NCBI RefSeq assembly: GCF_900142725.1 | Contig: NZ_FRBW01000002.1 | Location: 62,001 to 126,000 of the forward strand | From: Roseibium suaedae | GTDB taxonomy: Bacteria; Pseudomonadota; Alphaproteobacteria; Rhizobiales; Stappiaceae | Length of the DNA stretch: 64,000 nucleotides | Direction of reading: 5' to 3' | In this document: positions 1 through 9,385 of the stretch, in pieces | Layout: each line of letters opens with the position of its first letter | Position numbering within the stretch: position 1 is the first letter of the stretch | Program-made: the position numbers and the translations under genes | The notes under the pieces: generated by a model | The model's database searches: none | What the model was told of the DNA's origin: nothing | What the model saw: only the letters and a program-made list of their open reading frames with translations

Positions 1-679
1 ACTGGTCCTGCATGATCACCAGAGCCATGGCGAACTCGTTCCAGGTCGCGACGAAGTCGAGAATGAAGAGCGCCGCCAGAATGGGGAGCGAAATCGGCAG
101 GAAGATCCGGCGGAAGATGGTGAAGTGCCCTGCCCCGTCGATCAGGGCGGCCTCGGACAGCTCCTTCGGCACACCCCGGAAGAAACTGTGCAGGATGAAC
201 ACCTGGAAAGGCACGCCGAAGGCCAGATACGGCAGGATCAGACCGGCATAGCTGTCCACCAGTCCCATCTTGTTCACCAGCGTGAAGATCGGCGCCAGCA
301 TGACCTGGAACGGGATCATCGTGCCGAACACGATCAGCAGGAAAACCAGCCGGTTGAACCTGCCCGGCATCTTGGCCAGGGCATAGGCGGCAATTGCCGA
401 CAGGGCGATGCCGAGCGGCACCTTCACGGCACTGACGAAGACGGAGTTGAAGAAGGACCGGCTGAAGCCACCACGGTTCCACGCGACATCATAATTGTCC
501 GGTCGCAGTTCTGTGGGCAAGGCGAAGGGCCCCGTGCTCATGATCTCGCCATTGCCCTTCAGCGACGTGAAAACGATGAAGGCGAAGGGGGCGATCCAGA
601 TCACCGCGAAGCAGATCAGCGCAAGCCACAGGACAAGCAGCAAAGGATCCTTGCGGATGGTGTTGAGATGATCTCTCAT
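1..679 (-). CDS. Carbohydrate ABC transporter permease, MalG-like (CUT1), partial at left edge
   Basis: Inner-membrane permease of a CUT1 sugar importer. The gene starts with ATG at 679 and overlaps the stop of the preceding permease by four bases (ATGA), so the two are translationally coupled. About 226 codons are visible before the window ends. The translation opens MRDHLNTIRKDPLLLVLWLA, has a first membrane segment near residues 13-35 and several later ones, and carries the EAA loop (EAALIDGAG) that docks on the ATPase. A full MalG-type protein has about 275-300 residues, so only the C-terminal end is missing. The ATPase gene expected for this importer is not in the window and may lie further left. 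Family assignment is firm; substrate is unknown. Confidence 0.93.
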   Translation of the reverse strand, partial: MRDHLNTIRKDPLLLVLWLALICFAVIWIAPFAFIVFTSLKGNGEIMSTGPFALPTELRPDNYDVAWNRGGFSRSFFNSVFVSAVKVPLGIALSAIAAYALAKMPGRFNRLVFLLIVFGTMIPFQVMLAPIFTLVNKMGLVDSYAGLILPYLAFGVPFQVFILHSFFRGVPKELSEAALIDGAGHFTIFRRIFLPISLPILAALFILDFVATWNEFAMALVIMQDQ

Positions 680-1560
680 TCGTGAACCTCCCGGCTCATC
701 GACCAGCGCAGATAGGGAATGACGATCGCAACGGTGATGACCAGCAGCACCACGGAGACCGCGCCGCCACGTCCGAAATCGAATGCCTTCATGGATTGGG
801 AGAAGGCCCAGAGCGCAAGCATCTGTGTCGACTGAGCGGGACCGCCGCCAGTCAGGCCGTAGACGATATCGAAGGCCTTGAGCGAATGGATCAGGGACAG
901 AACCAGGACGATGGTGATCGTCGGCATGATCGCGGGCACGGTCACATGGCGGAAAATCTTCCAGCGCCCTGCCCCGTCGATCTGCGCGGCCTCCACCAGG
1001 GAACGATCAACACTCTGAAGACCGGCCAGGAACAGCACCATGGAAAAACCGACCTGCTGCCAGACATAGGCGACGAACACGTAGTAAAGGGCCGTGTCCT
1101 TCTGGCCGAGGAAATCCGGAACGGGCAGACCCCATTCCGTCAGGGTCTGTGCGAAGAGGCCGAAGAACGGGTCATACATCCAGCGCCACATGGTCGCGAC
1201 AGCGATGGGAGCGATGATGACCGGTAGATAGAACACGGCGCGCAGGGCAGAACGACCGGCAATCTCCCGGTTCAGGCCAATGGCAAGTGCAAGCCCGATG
1301 GCTGGCGGAAAGATCAGGGACAAGAACGTCCAGATCACCGTGTTGATGAAAGCCGTCCAGAACACCGGGTCCTGCAGGAAGATATACTGGTAGTTCGCCA
1401 GCCCGACAAACTGCCGGTTGGCGTCCAGCCCGTTCCATTTCTGAAAGCTGACAATCGTGACGTCGACCATCGGCCAGAGAGCAAAAACGGCATAGACGAT
1501 CACAGCCGGAGCCAGGAAGAGCCAGGGACGGTCTTCCATCTTCCGAAACAAGGCTGACAT
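676..1560 (-). CDS. Carbohydrate ABC transporter permease, MalF/UgpA-like (CUT1)
   Basis: A 294-residue inner-membrane permease that pairs with the MalG-like protein downstream. A hydrophobic segment near residues 14-33 (WLFLAPAVIVYAVFALWPMV) is followed by about five more, and the EAA docking loop reads LVEAAQIDGAGRWKIF. Length and motif are typical of the UgpA/MalF short type without the long periplasmic loop of E. coli MalF. It lies 70 bases downstream of the binding-protein gene, with a strong stem-loop between them. It belongs to the leftward operon headed by the isomerase gene at 7656, so the likely cargo is the sugar used by that operon; this is inference from context. Confidence 0.94.
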   Translation of the reverse strand: MSALFRKMEDRPWLFLAPAVIVYAVFALWPMVDVTIVSFQKWNGLDANRQFVGLANYQYIFLQDPVFWTAFINTVIWTFLSLIFPPAIGLALAIGLNREIAGRSALRAVFYLPVIIAPIAVATMWRWMYDPFFGLFAQTLTEWGLPVPDFLGQKDTALYYVFVAYVWQQVGFSMVLFLAGLQSVDRSLVEAAQIDGAGRWKIFRHVTVPAIMPTITIVLVLSLIHSLKAFDIVYGLTGGGPAQSTQMLALWAFSQSMKAFDFGRGGAVSVVLLVITVAIVIPYLRWSMSREVHE

Positions 1561-1587
1561 GAAGTCCGCTCCCTTTCTGTCGTTCGG

Positions 1588-1621
1588 GGACCGGGGCGAT
1601 CCGGAAAGACTGCCCCGGTCC
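1588..1621 (-). other. Intercistronic stem-loop after the binding-protein gene
   Basis: A perfect 10-bp inverted repeat (GGACCGGGGC at 1588-1597 with GCCCCGGTCC at 1612-1621, 14-base loop) fills the gap between the solute-binding protein and the first permease. There is no U-run, so it is more likely an mRNA-stabilising or partly attenuating hairpin of the kind that keeps binding proteins in excess over permeases. Confidence 0.6.
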
Positions 1622-1630
1622 GAGACCTAA

Positions 1631-2872
1631 TCAGAGATTGTCGATGAACGACTGCAGGGCGTCGGCGGCTGCCTTCGGCTCCATGTTGTCCGAGGCGACT
1701 TCGTTGATGACCCGGAAATACTCGGTGGTCACATTGCCCGGGAAAGCCTGATCCCCGTTCACGAACATCTGGTCATAGGCGCCGAAGATCTCGTTCCACT
1801 CGACTTCCAGCGGACGCTGGTTTTCATACTTGACCTTGGAGTTGATCGAGCTGGTCGCCATGGTGCCGAGATAGCGCTGCTGAACGTCGGTCGAGATGAA
1901 ATAGTCGAGGAATTCAGCGGCCAGATCAGGGTTCTTGGACTTGCTGCTGACATAGTTGTACTCAGCAAACCCGTAGAGACGCTTGGTGCCGGTCGGGAAC
2001 GGGAACAGGCCGTAGTTGTTCAGATCGGATGCTTCGGAGAGCTGCTGCACCAGCCAGTTGCCTTCCAGCATCATTGCCGCGCGGCCGGCAACGAACAGGC
2101 TGAAGGACTGCTGCTGGCTGATGCCCATGAACGGCTTCAGGAAGTAATTGTCGGACCAGGTCTTCAGCTCGGCAAAGGCATCTGCAGCACATGGCGTCGT
2201 GGACCAGCTGGCCTTCATCGCCATCAGGTCGTCGTGGGTCTGGGCGCCGCACTTGGTTTCAAGGATCACGTCCATCAGGCGCATCACGTGCCAGTTGACC
2301 GTTCCGCCAAAGGTGATGGCTGGAATGCCCTGTTCCTTCAGTGCGCCGGCGGCTGCCAGAAGCTCTTCATAGGTTTCCGGCTCCTTGGTGATACCGGCCT
2401 TTTCGAACAGGGTCTTGTTGTAATAGAGCGCTTCACCCTTGAAGGTGAAGGGCACGCCATGCATGCCTTCGGCAAAATCATCGGCGAAGGCTGCGGCGGT
2501 CGGAAGCAGTTCGTCCTTCCAGTTGTACTTCTTGTAATAGTCGTCGAGCGGCACGGACATGCCCGCCTGCACATATTCACCGCCCAGACCGAGGCCAGCC
2601 CAGCTGAAATAGATATCCGGACCGGTGTCGGATCCTGCCGCAACGCGCAGGGCCGTCTTGTGCTCATCGACAGCGCGCTGGGTGAAGACAACATCAACGC
2701 CCGGATGCTTGGCTTCAAATTCCTGAGCGATCGATTCCAGCGCCTTGTTAGCGGCCTGGTTCGAGAAGTTGATCGTCCAGAAATTGATTTCCTGCGCCTG
2801 AACACCAGCGGTCGCACAGATGGTTGCCGCGCCAAGCAGGGCCGCACCGCAAAGGAACTTGCTTCTCATCAT
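1631..2872 (-). CDS. Carbohydrate ABC transporter substrate-binding protein (CUT1, MalE-like)
   Basis: Periplasmic sugar-binding protein of about 413 residues, extracellular solute-binding family 1. I place the start at the ATG ATG pair at 2872/2869 because GGAGG lies 5 to 8 bases upstream; the longer in-frame extension lacks a ribosome site and would bury the signal peptide. The N-terminus is a classic Sec signal (MMRSKFLCGAALLGAATICA) with cleavage after GVQA or nearby. The mature part begins EINFWTINFSNQAANKALES, typical of family 1 binding proteins. It sits 83 bases after the kinase gene and directly before two permease genes. Ligand unknown; context points to the aldose handled by the isomerase, kinase and transketolase encoded upstream. 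Confidence 0.93.
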   Translation of the reverse strand: MMRSKFLCGAALLGAATICATAGVQAQEINFWTINFSNQAANKALESIAQEFEAKHPGVDVVFTQRAVDEHKTALRVAAGSDTGPDIYFSWAGLGLGGEYVQAGMSVPLDDYYKKYNWKDELLPTAAAFADDFAEGMHGVPFTFKGEALYYNKTLFEKAGITKEPETYEELLAAAGALKEQGIPAITFGGTVNWHVMRLMDVILETKCGAQTHDDLMAMKASWSTTPCAADAFAELKTWSDNYFLKPFMGISQQQSFSLFVAGRAAMMLEGNWLVQQLSEASDLNNYGLFPFPTGTKRLYGFAEYNYVSSKSKNPDLAAEFLDYFISTDVQQRYLGTMATSSINSKVKYENQRPLEVEWNEIFGAYDQMFVNGDQAFPGNVTTEYFRVINEVASDNMEPKAAADALQSFIDNL

Positions 2873-2955
2873 GATTTCCTCCCAAGTCACAACAGCGCCT
2901 TCCCGCTGTGCGTGATCATCCATTCTCAACGGGGCGCTCCTTCGCCCCGATCAGC

Positions 2956-4422
2956 TCAATTCCGCCCGTACCGGGCCATGGTGACCGCCTCGCGCCAGAT
3001 CGTTCTGGCCCGCTGCCGGTCTGCTGATTTCATCTGAGGCTCAAAGGCTTGCCCCGAGTCCTGAACGCCTGGCACATCTCCTCCCAGAGATCTGAGTGCC
3101 ATGGCGGCGGCTCCACGCGCGCCAATTTCAGCCATGTCGCTGCGAACGACGGTCCGGCCCAGAAGGTCGGCCTGAAGCTGCATGAGCCAGTCATTGGCAG
3201 AGGCACCGCCATCCGCCCGCAAGGTGTCAAACCGGTGCCCGGCATCCTGCTCCATCGCCTCGAACACATCGGCAATCTGATGGGCAATGGCCTCACAGGT
3301 CGCGCGCGCCACATGAGCAGGCTCCGACCCAAGCGAGAGACCGGCCACGACGCCGCGCGCATTGTCGTCCCAGTGGGGAGCGCCAAGCCCGGCAAGCGCC
3401 GGGACGAATGTCACCCCGCCTGCGTCAGGCACAGTCTGGGCAAGATCAGACAGGGCCGCCGCACTTCCTGCACCAAGCATGCGTGCTGTGAATTCCGCCG
3501 CCTGGGCAGAAACGGTGATGTTGCCCTCGATGGCATAGTGGGTCTGACCTTGGCAGCTCCAGCCGATGGTGCCGGACAGTCCATGGCTGGAGACCACCCG
3601 TTCCGGCGTCAGCGCCATCAGGGACGAACCGGTGCCAAAGGTTGCCTTGGCAACGCCCGGTTGGGTTACTCCGTGGCCGAAGAGCGCCGCATGGCTGTCG
3701 CCCATGACCGCGCAGATCGGCGTTCCCGCAGGCAGACCAGTCGTCCCTTCCGCAGTCACGCCAAAACCTGCATCGGAGGCACGCGGCTCCGGCAGCGCAG
3801 ACAGGGGCGCACCGAAAATTGCGCAAAGCTCCGGCGAAAAGGTCAGGCTCGCCGTATCAAACAGCATCGTGCGGGACGCATTCGAGTGATCCGTGGCAAA
3901 AGTCGCCCCGCCCGTCAGCTTGTAGACAAGCCAGGCATCAACTGTTCCCGCACGCAGATACCCGGAAGTTGCCAGCGCGGCAGCCTCTGGTCGATTAGCC
4001 ATGACCCAACCGAGCTTGGAGGCTGGAAACAGCGGATTGATGCCAAGGCCCGTGCGCTCCAGCACTACGGCCCCATGGCCAGCAGCTTCCAGCTCCGCGC
4101 AGACCTTCGCCGTGCGGCGACACTGCCAGACGATGGCCGGGCCGATGGGGTGACCGGTCTTGGCATCCCACACAACAAGGGTCTCGCGCTGGTTGGCAAT
4201 CGCAATGCCATCGATGGGAGATCCGCTGTTGCGCTCCACAATGGTCGCAATGACTGTAGCAACAGAGGCCCATATATCGTCAGCCGACTGCTCGGCCCAC
4301 CCGCCCGCAGGATAGGTGGACTTGAGAGGTGCACTCGCACGATCCAGCACCGAGAGATGCTGGTCGAACAGCACGGCCTTGGTGTTGGTCGTGCCCTGAT
4401 CGATGGCGAGGATCAGGTTCAT
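2956..4422 (-). CDS. FGGY-family carbohydrate kinase, GlpK-like
   Basis: Cytoplasmic ATP-dependent kinase of 488 residues. The N-terminal phosphate loop reads DQGTTNTKAVLFD (residues 8-20), and the second domain has the GTGSS and DGGAS nucleotide-binding motifs. Several glycerol-kinase contacts are kept: Arg79-Glu80 in NQRETLVVW, Trp99 in AIVWQ, and Asp242 in MGDSHAALFG. The residue matching GlpK Tyr135 is Leu131 (INPLFPASK in place of DPYFSGTK), and the Gln after the catalytic Asp is Ser243. This suggests a small polyol-like ketose larger than glycerol. The start overlaps the upstream transketolase stop by four bases. By position it should phosphorylate the product of the isomerase; apulose-like or tetrulose-like substrates are candidates, not shown. 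Confidence 0.9.
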   Translation of the reverse strand: MNLILAIDQGTTNTKAVLFDQHLSVLDRASAPLKSTYPAGGWAEQSADDIWASVATVIATIVERNSGSPIDGIAIANQRETLVVWDAKTGHPIGPAIVWQCRRTAKVCAELEAAGHGAVVLERTGLGINPLFPASKLGWVMANRPEAAALATSGYLRAGTVDAWLVYKLTGGATFATDHSNASRTMLFDTASLTFSPELCAIFGAPLSALPEPRASDAGFGVTAEGTTGLPAGTPICAVMGDSHAALFGHGVTQPGVAKATFGTGSSLMALTPERVVSSHGLSGTIGWSCQGQTHYAIEGNITVSAQAAEFTARMLGAGSAAALSDLAQTVPDAGGVTFVPALAGLGAPHWDDNARGVVAGLSLGSEPAHVARATCEAIAHQIADVFEAMEQDAGHRFDTLRADGGASANDWLMQLQADLLGRTVVRSDMAEIGARGAAAMALRSLGGDVPGVQDSGQAFEPQMKSADRQRARTIWREAVTMARYGRN

Positions 4423-5372
4423 TTCCGTCCAACCGCACCGCGCACACGCGCCGCGATTCCCTCTGCCGACAGACCGGCCTGCTCGAAGAGATAGTCGACG
4501 GAGCCGGTGGACCGGAACCCGTCAAAGCCGATGCGCTCCACCCGGACCGGATGATTTTCCGCCGTCCATTCGGCAACCGCCCCGCCAAGACCGCCGCGAA
4601 TGCTGGCTTCCTCAACCGTCAGGATCAGACCCGTCCGGGCAGCTGCCTCAAGGGCCGTCTCGTCGATCGGGTGCACGGTCGCCATGTTGACGACCCGCAC
4701 CGAAAGACCTTCCTGAGCCAGAAGATCGGCCGCTGCGGCGGCAAGATGCACGGTCGTGCCATTGGCGATGATCGTTGCTTCAGAGCCCTCGCGCACCAGT
4801 TCCGACTTGCCCGGCTCGAAGACCCGGTTCGGAATGTCGAGATCCGGCACCGGCATGCGCGAGACGCGGATGAAGACTGGTCCGTCATAGGTCGCGGCCC
4901 AGCGAAGAGCCTGTTCTGTTTCCCAGCTGTCAGCAGGCACCACGATGGCGATCTGTTGCATGGGACGCAGCCAGGCCAGGTCCTCGATGGAATGGTGGGT
5001 CGCGCCCAGTTCGCCATAGGCAATTCCCGGCGACTGGCCGACAAGCTTCACATTGTAGCCGGAATAGGCAACATCCGCCTTGATCTGCTCAAGGGCACGG
5101 CCGGTAAGGAAGCAGGCCGCAGCGGAGACGAAGGGGATCTTGCCGCCATTGGCAAGGCCCGCGCCGACGCCGACCATGAGCTGTTCGGCAATGCCGACAT
5201 TGACGGTCCGCTCCGGAAAGCGGGATGCAAAGGCATTCAGCTTGGACGAGCCGATGGAGTCATTGACGACAACCACGATCCGGGGATCTTCCTCGGCCAG
5301 CTTTTCCAGCGTCGAGGCCCAGATATTGCGGCAATCCTTGTAGCCTGCTGGGGAAGGTGCTGCGTGAGCCAT
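4419..5372 (-). CDS. Transketolase, C-terminal subunit (split transketolase B)
   Basis: A 317-residue protein covering the pyrimidine-binding and C-terminal domains of transketolase. The catalytic Glu that activates thiamine diphosphate is Glu63 in GIAEQLMVGVGAGLANGG. The start at 5372 is chosen because it couples to the upstream gene in a TGATG overlap; the longer in-frame extension would run into that gene. With the A subunit it should form an A2B2 enzyme that moves a two-carbon ketol unit between a ketose phosphate and an aldose phosphate in the cytoplasm. Split transketolases of this type are common in dedicated sugar operons, including the apulose-4-phosphate transketolase AptAB. The actual donor here is not known. 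Confidence 0.92.
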   Translation of the reverse strand: MAHAAPSPAGYKDCRNIWASTLEKLAEEDPRIVVVVNDSIGSSKLNAFASRFPERTVNVGIAEQLMVGVGAGLANGGKIPFVSAAACFLTGRALEQIKADVAYSGYNVKLVGQSPGIAYGELGATHHSIEDLAWLRPMQQIAIVVPADSWETEQALRWAATYDGPVFIRVSRMPVPDLDIPNRVFEPGKSELVREGSEATIIANGTTVHLAAAAADLLAQEGLSVRVVNMATVHPIDETALEAAARTGLILTVEEASIRGGLGGAVAEWTAENHPVRVERIGFDGFRSTGSVDYLFEQAGLSAEGIAARVRGAVGRK

Positions 5373-6190
5373 CAGACCAGTTCCTCCATTGCCTGCGCGA
5401 ACTGTTCTGCATCCGGAACGCCGTGATGCCATTTCGCCTGATTTTCCATGAAGGAAACGCCCTTACCCTTGACCGTGTTGGCAATCACACAGCGCGGCTT
5501 ATCCCCCGGCGCTGCGCCAAGAACATCCAGCAAGGATTCGTGATTGTGGCCATCCACTTCGAAGACATCCCAGCCGAAGGCCTGCCACTTCTCAGGCAGG
5601 GGATCGAGGCGGGAGGTCTCCTCGGTGCCCTGCCCCTGCTGCAACCTGTTGCGATCCACGATCACGGTCAGGTGCGACAGATGCCTGTGTCCGGCAGTCA
5701 TGGCCGCTTCCCAATTGGAGCCTTCCTGCAACTCGCCGTCGCCGGTGAGCACAAAGGTCCGGTAGCTGGCGCCGTCGATCTGACCGGCAATGGCAATGCC
5801 CGTTGCAATCGGGAGACCATGGCCCAGCGGCCCGGTGTTGGCCTCAACGCCCGGCAGATACTGGCGGTTCGGATGCCCGTTCAGACGCGAGCCCGGCCCC
5901 ATGTAGGTCTCCAGAAGCTCTTCCGGATAAAAGCCGGCCTTGCACAGTCCGGTGTAAAGCGCACCGGTCGCATGGCCCTTGGACATCACGAAGCGGTCGC
6001 GGTCCGCCTTGCGCGGGTTGGCCGGGTCGAAGCGCATCACGCCAAAGAACAGCGTCGCCAGCACATCGATGGACGAGAAGTCGCCGCCCGGATGACCGAG
6101 CTGCTTGTTGTAGACCATTGTGAAGGCCTTGCGGCGCATCCACAGTGCATTGTCCCTGATGGTGGCAACCGTGTTGGACCGGTCTGTCAT
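5372..6190 (-). CDS. Transketolase, N-terminal subunit (split transketolase A)
   Basis: A 272-residue protein with the thiamine-diphosphate (PP) domain of transketolase. Visible motifs are GHPGGDFSSID (residues 32-42), MSKGHATGALY (69-79), GPLGHGLPIATGIA (120-133), and the Mg/ThDP motif starting GDGELQEG at 150 and ending in DRN. It needs the B subunit for the catalytic Glu. The ATG at 6190 overlaps the stop of the isomerase gene by one base (TGATG), and its own stop overlaps the next start the same way, so isomerase, A, B and kinase form a tightly coupled translation unit. This tightness argues that the transketolase serves this pathway rather than the general pentose phosphate route. Confidence 0.93.
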   Translation of the reverse strand: MTDRSNTVATIRDNALWMRRKAFTMVYNKQLGHPGGDFSSIDVLATLFFGVMRFDPANPRKADRDRFVMSKGHATGALYTGLCKAGFYPEELLETYMGPGSRLNGHPNRQYLPGVEANTGPLGHGLPIATGIAIAGQIDGASYRTFVLTGDGELQEGSNWEAAMTAGHRHLSHLTVIVDRNRLQQGQGTEETSRLDPLPEKWQAFGWDVFEVDGHNHESLLDVLGAAPGDKPRCVIANTVKGKGVSFMENQAKWHHGVPDAEQFAQAMEELV

Positions 6191-7656
6191 CAGAACCTCC
6201 GGGGATGGAAAAGTTGGGGTTCGGGCGGCGTATCGTGGTCGTAAAACGGCCAGCCCAGGTAGCGCGTGAGAGCTTCATTGAGAACGGGAGCGTGATGGCC
6301 ACGGACCATCGCAACGTGATGCTCGAAACCGTTCTGGGTCACAAAATTCATCAGCTGGCGCAGACGCGGCACCCGGCAGACTGCAATTCCGCCATCCATG
6401 CCATAGGGATCGTCGGTGAACTCCCCCTCGCCCAGATAGACCTTGAGATGACCGGCCGTGTCGTCAGAAGACACCCGGAAATAGGTCATCTCTCCGGCCC
6501 TGACCTTGCCCTTGACCGCGCCGAAGCACTTGGACCGGCCGATGCTTTCACCCAGAACGTCGAGCTCCGCGATTTCAGGCGTGTCGCCGATGAAGGATCT
6601 CGGGAAGTTGCCGCAATGGGTGGACACGACCTTGTCCGGCTCGTGGGCGAAGTTGTTGTTCCAGTCAAGAATGGCCGGAGGCGCCTTGGAGGCCAGAGCC
6701 AGCGCATACATGGACAGCGCCCCCATGATGTCGACCTCACAGGCCGACGGCATCAGGTCCTCACCCATCATGGACATGGTCACGCAGGTCGCGCAGCCGA
6801 AATTGTCCTGCAGCGACCGCCAGCACTGGATCGCACTCGCGTCACATTCGTTTTCAGCAATCCAGCGGTTCACTGTCACGGTCCAGCGGGCCTGTGTGGC
6901 GAGCTGATCGCGGGTGATATGCGCCGGAACGTTGCCGTAGCCCTGGATCTTGGCGATGATCGCCGCCACGTCCGCATCGTCCGCCGAAAGGCTCGACGCA
7001 CGCCCGATCAGTTCGGACATATCAGCCGTCACGACGGTGACACCGGCCTGCTGCAAGAGCTTCTCGGAATACCGCATGGTCTGGAATGGGGCTGTCCGGG
7101 CACCGATCGCACCAAGACGAGCCCCGCGCAAACCACCCACCACACGGCAAACCGACACGAACTTCTCGAGATCCGCACGGAAGGCGGCGCTCGAAATGTC
7201 CATCGTGTGGCTCGATGTCTCGCTGAAGGGAATTCCGTACTGGAAGAAATTGTTGGTGACGGAAATCTTGCCGCACCAGGCATCGCGCCGTTGCGATACG
7301 CTGACCTTGTCATTCTCGTCGTTGGAGGCTTGAAGCAGGATCGGGACGTTCAATCTGGCCCGGTTGACCAGTTCCACGACCGCAATTTCATCGCCGAAGT
7401 TGGGCAGACAAATGACGAGGCCATCGATGCGCTCTGCATTCTTGCGGAAGTGATCCGCATAAAGCTTGGCATCCTCGATTGACTGAACCGCTCCGTTCGC
7501 CGTTGCCTCAAAGGGCAGAATGACAGCATCCACGCCGAGAGCTTCCAGTTGCGCGAGAACTTCATCGCGAGCCGCTTTGCAGGGGGCAGGACTGAAGAAG
7601 GCCCGGCTGCCGATCACAACCCCAAGCGTCATCTTTTTACGCACTGCGTTACTCAT
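6190..7656 (-). CDS. L-fucose/L-arabinose-isomerase-family protein (aldose-ketose isomerase)
   Basis: A 488-residue cytoplasmic protein of the FucI/AraA-type fold. The start at 7656 is set by GGGAGGAGAATC four bases upstream. The C-terminal catalytic half shows the two expected metal ligands, Glu307 in ACEVDIMGALSMYAL and Asp331 in LDWNNNF, both in motifs conserved across the family, plus His residues near 446-455 that could supply the third ligand. The family interconverts aldoses and ketoses using Mn2+; some members have drifted in substrate. It is the first gene of the leftward operon, ahead of transketolase and kinase genes, and should produce the ketose that the kinase phosphorylates. 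Ordinary L-fucose or L-arabinose use is unlikely because no aldolase or ribulokinase-type partner is present. Confidence 0.87.
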   Translation of the reverse strand: MSNAVRKKMTLGVVIGSRAFFSPAPCKAARDEVLAQLEALGVDAVILPFEATANGAVQSIEDAKLYADHFRKNAERIDGLVICLPNFGDEIAVVELVNRARLNVPILLQASNDENDKVSVSQRRDAWCGKISVTNNFFQYGIPFSETSSHTMDISSAAFRADLEKFVSVCRVVGGLRGARLGAIGARTAPFQTMRYSEKLLQQAGVTVVTADMSELIGRASSLSADDADVAAIIAKIQGYGNVPAHITRDQLATQARWTVTVNRWIAENECDASAIQCWRSLQDNFGCATCVTMSMMGEDLMPSACEVDIMGALSMYALALASKAPPAILDWNNNFAHEPDKVVSTHCGNFPRSFIGDTPEIAELDVLGESIGRSKCFGAVKGKVRAGEMTYFRVSSDDTAGHLKVYLGEGEFTDDPYGMDGGIAVCRVPRLRQLMNFVTQNGFEHHVAMVRGHHAPVLNEALTRYLGWPFYDHDTPPEPQLFHPRRF

Positions 7657-7684
7657 GCAAGATTCTCCTCCCAGATCGCGGTGA

Positions 7685-7703
7685 CTTTCGATTATTTTCG
7701 TTT
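7685..7703 (-). promoter_or_regulatory. Candidate DeoR-type operator in front of the isomerase operon
   Basis: On the minus strand this reads AAACGAAAATAATCGAAAG, a direct repeat of CGAAA spaced 10 bases apart, 29 bases upstream of the isomerase start. It matches the motif at 8236-8254 in 18 of 19 positions. DeoR-family regulators often bind direct repeats of this A/T-rich TTTCG type. The regulator encoded at 12690 is the natural candidate. Confidence 0.6.
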
Positions 7704-8235
7704 GCCTGTCTATTGTTTTTGAATGCAAAAATTTCAATAGCCCTCAAACATCTGATTCAATTAACGAAATTAAAATAATCCTGAAATTTTCGTACATTAG
7801 AAATAATGCAGCGCGGCATAAAATCGCAAATTTTGCTTATTTCAAAGAAAATCGAAAGAATACAAGGCAGATCACTCCAGCTTCCTCACGCCATCACACT
7901 TCCCGCCTAACAATCAACACCTGAAAGGCAGTCTGCGACAACCGAGCGCAAATGACGCCCATAAACAAAAATGTCAGCGCCCAGCCTCCACATCTCGACC
8001 CAAATAATAGCTGGAGAAAAAATGCAGACCGCACCGAAAGCGGCCAAAAATCGCGAAAATTTCCGCATCGCAGCATTCCAGAGCATGACCACCGCCTCAC
8101 CGGAAGACACGCGCCTCGCCGCGCGTCGACTTTAGCCAACACACCCAGAGGAGCAGCACACCTCCATTCATGAGAGAGTAAAAGCCATGCGACCACAACC
8201 AGCCGTCAGCACTTGAAAATCTTTACTTTTTTCAG

Positions 8236-8254
8236 AAACGAAAAAAATCGAAAG
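8236..8254 (+). promoter_or_regulatory. Candidate DeoR-type operator in front of the CUT2 operon
   Basis: Reads AAACGAAAAAAATCGAAAG, the same direct repeat as the site at 7685-7703 with one substitution. It ends 9 bases before a TTGACA hexamer, so a bound repressor would overlap the promoter. The pairing of two near-identical sites in front of two divergent sugar operons supports common control. Confidence 0.6.
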
Positions 8255-8266
8255 GAAATATGTTGA

Positions 8267-9286
<1,020 letters not shown>

Positions 9287-9320
9287 TCTGGCTGCACACT
9301 TTGGCCGCAGCCCAGACCAT

Positions 9321-9348
9321 CCGGTGCACGGGTCTTCCCGTGCACCGG
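9321..9348 (+). other. Stable intercistronic stem-loop after the RbsB-like gene
   Basis: A perfect 12-bp stem (CCGGTGCACGGG with CCCGTGCACCGG) closed by a TCTT loop, lying in the 99-base gap before the DUF2291 gene. No U-run follows, so it probably protects or partly attenuates the message and raises binding-protein yield relative to the downstream genes. Confidence 0.6.
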
Positions 9349-9385
9349 ACCTTATCGACCCGGACCTTACTCTCAGGGTGACCGC

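Noticed and set aside
4329..5426. Long plus-strand open frames inside the kinase and transketolase genes
   Set aside because: They are antisense shadows of genes whose motifs are fully conserved on the other strand; GC-rich codon use creates such frames routinely.
7894..8196. Open frame of 100 codons on the minus strand in the divergent promoter region
   Set aside because: No ribosome site, no family features, and it overlaps an AT-rich regulatory stretch; overlapping frames on the other strand are equally long, so chance is the better explanation.
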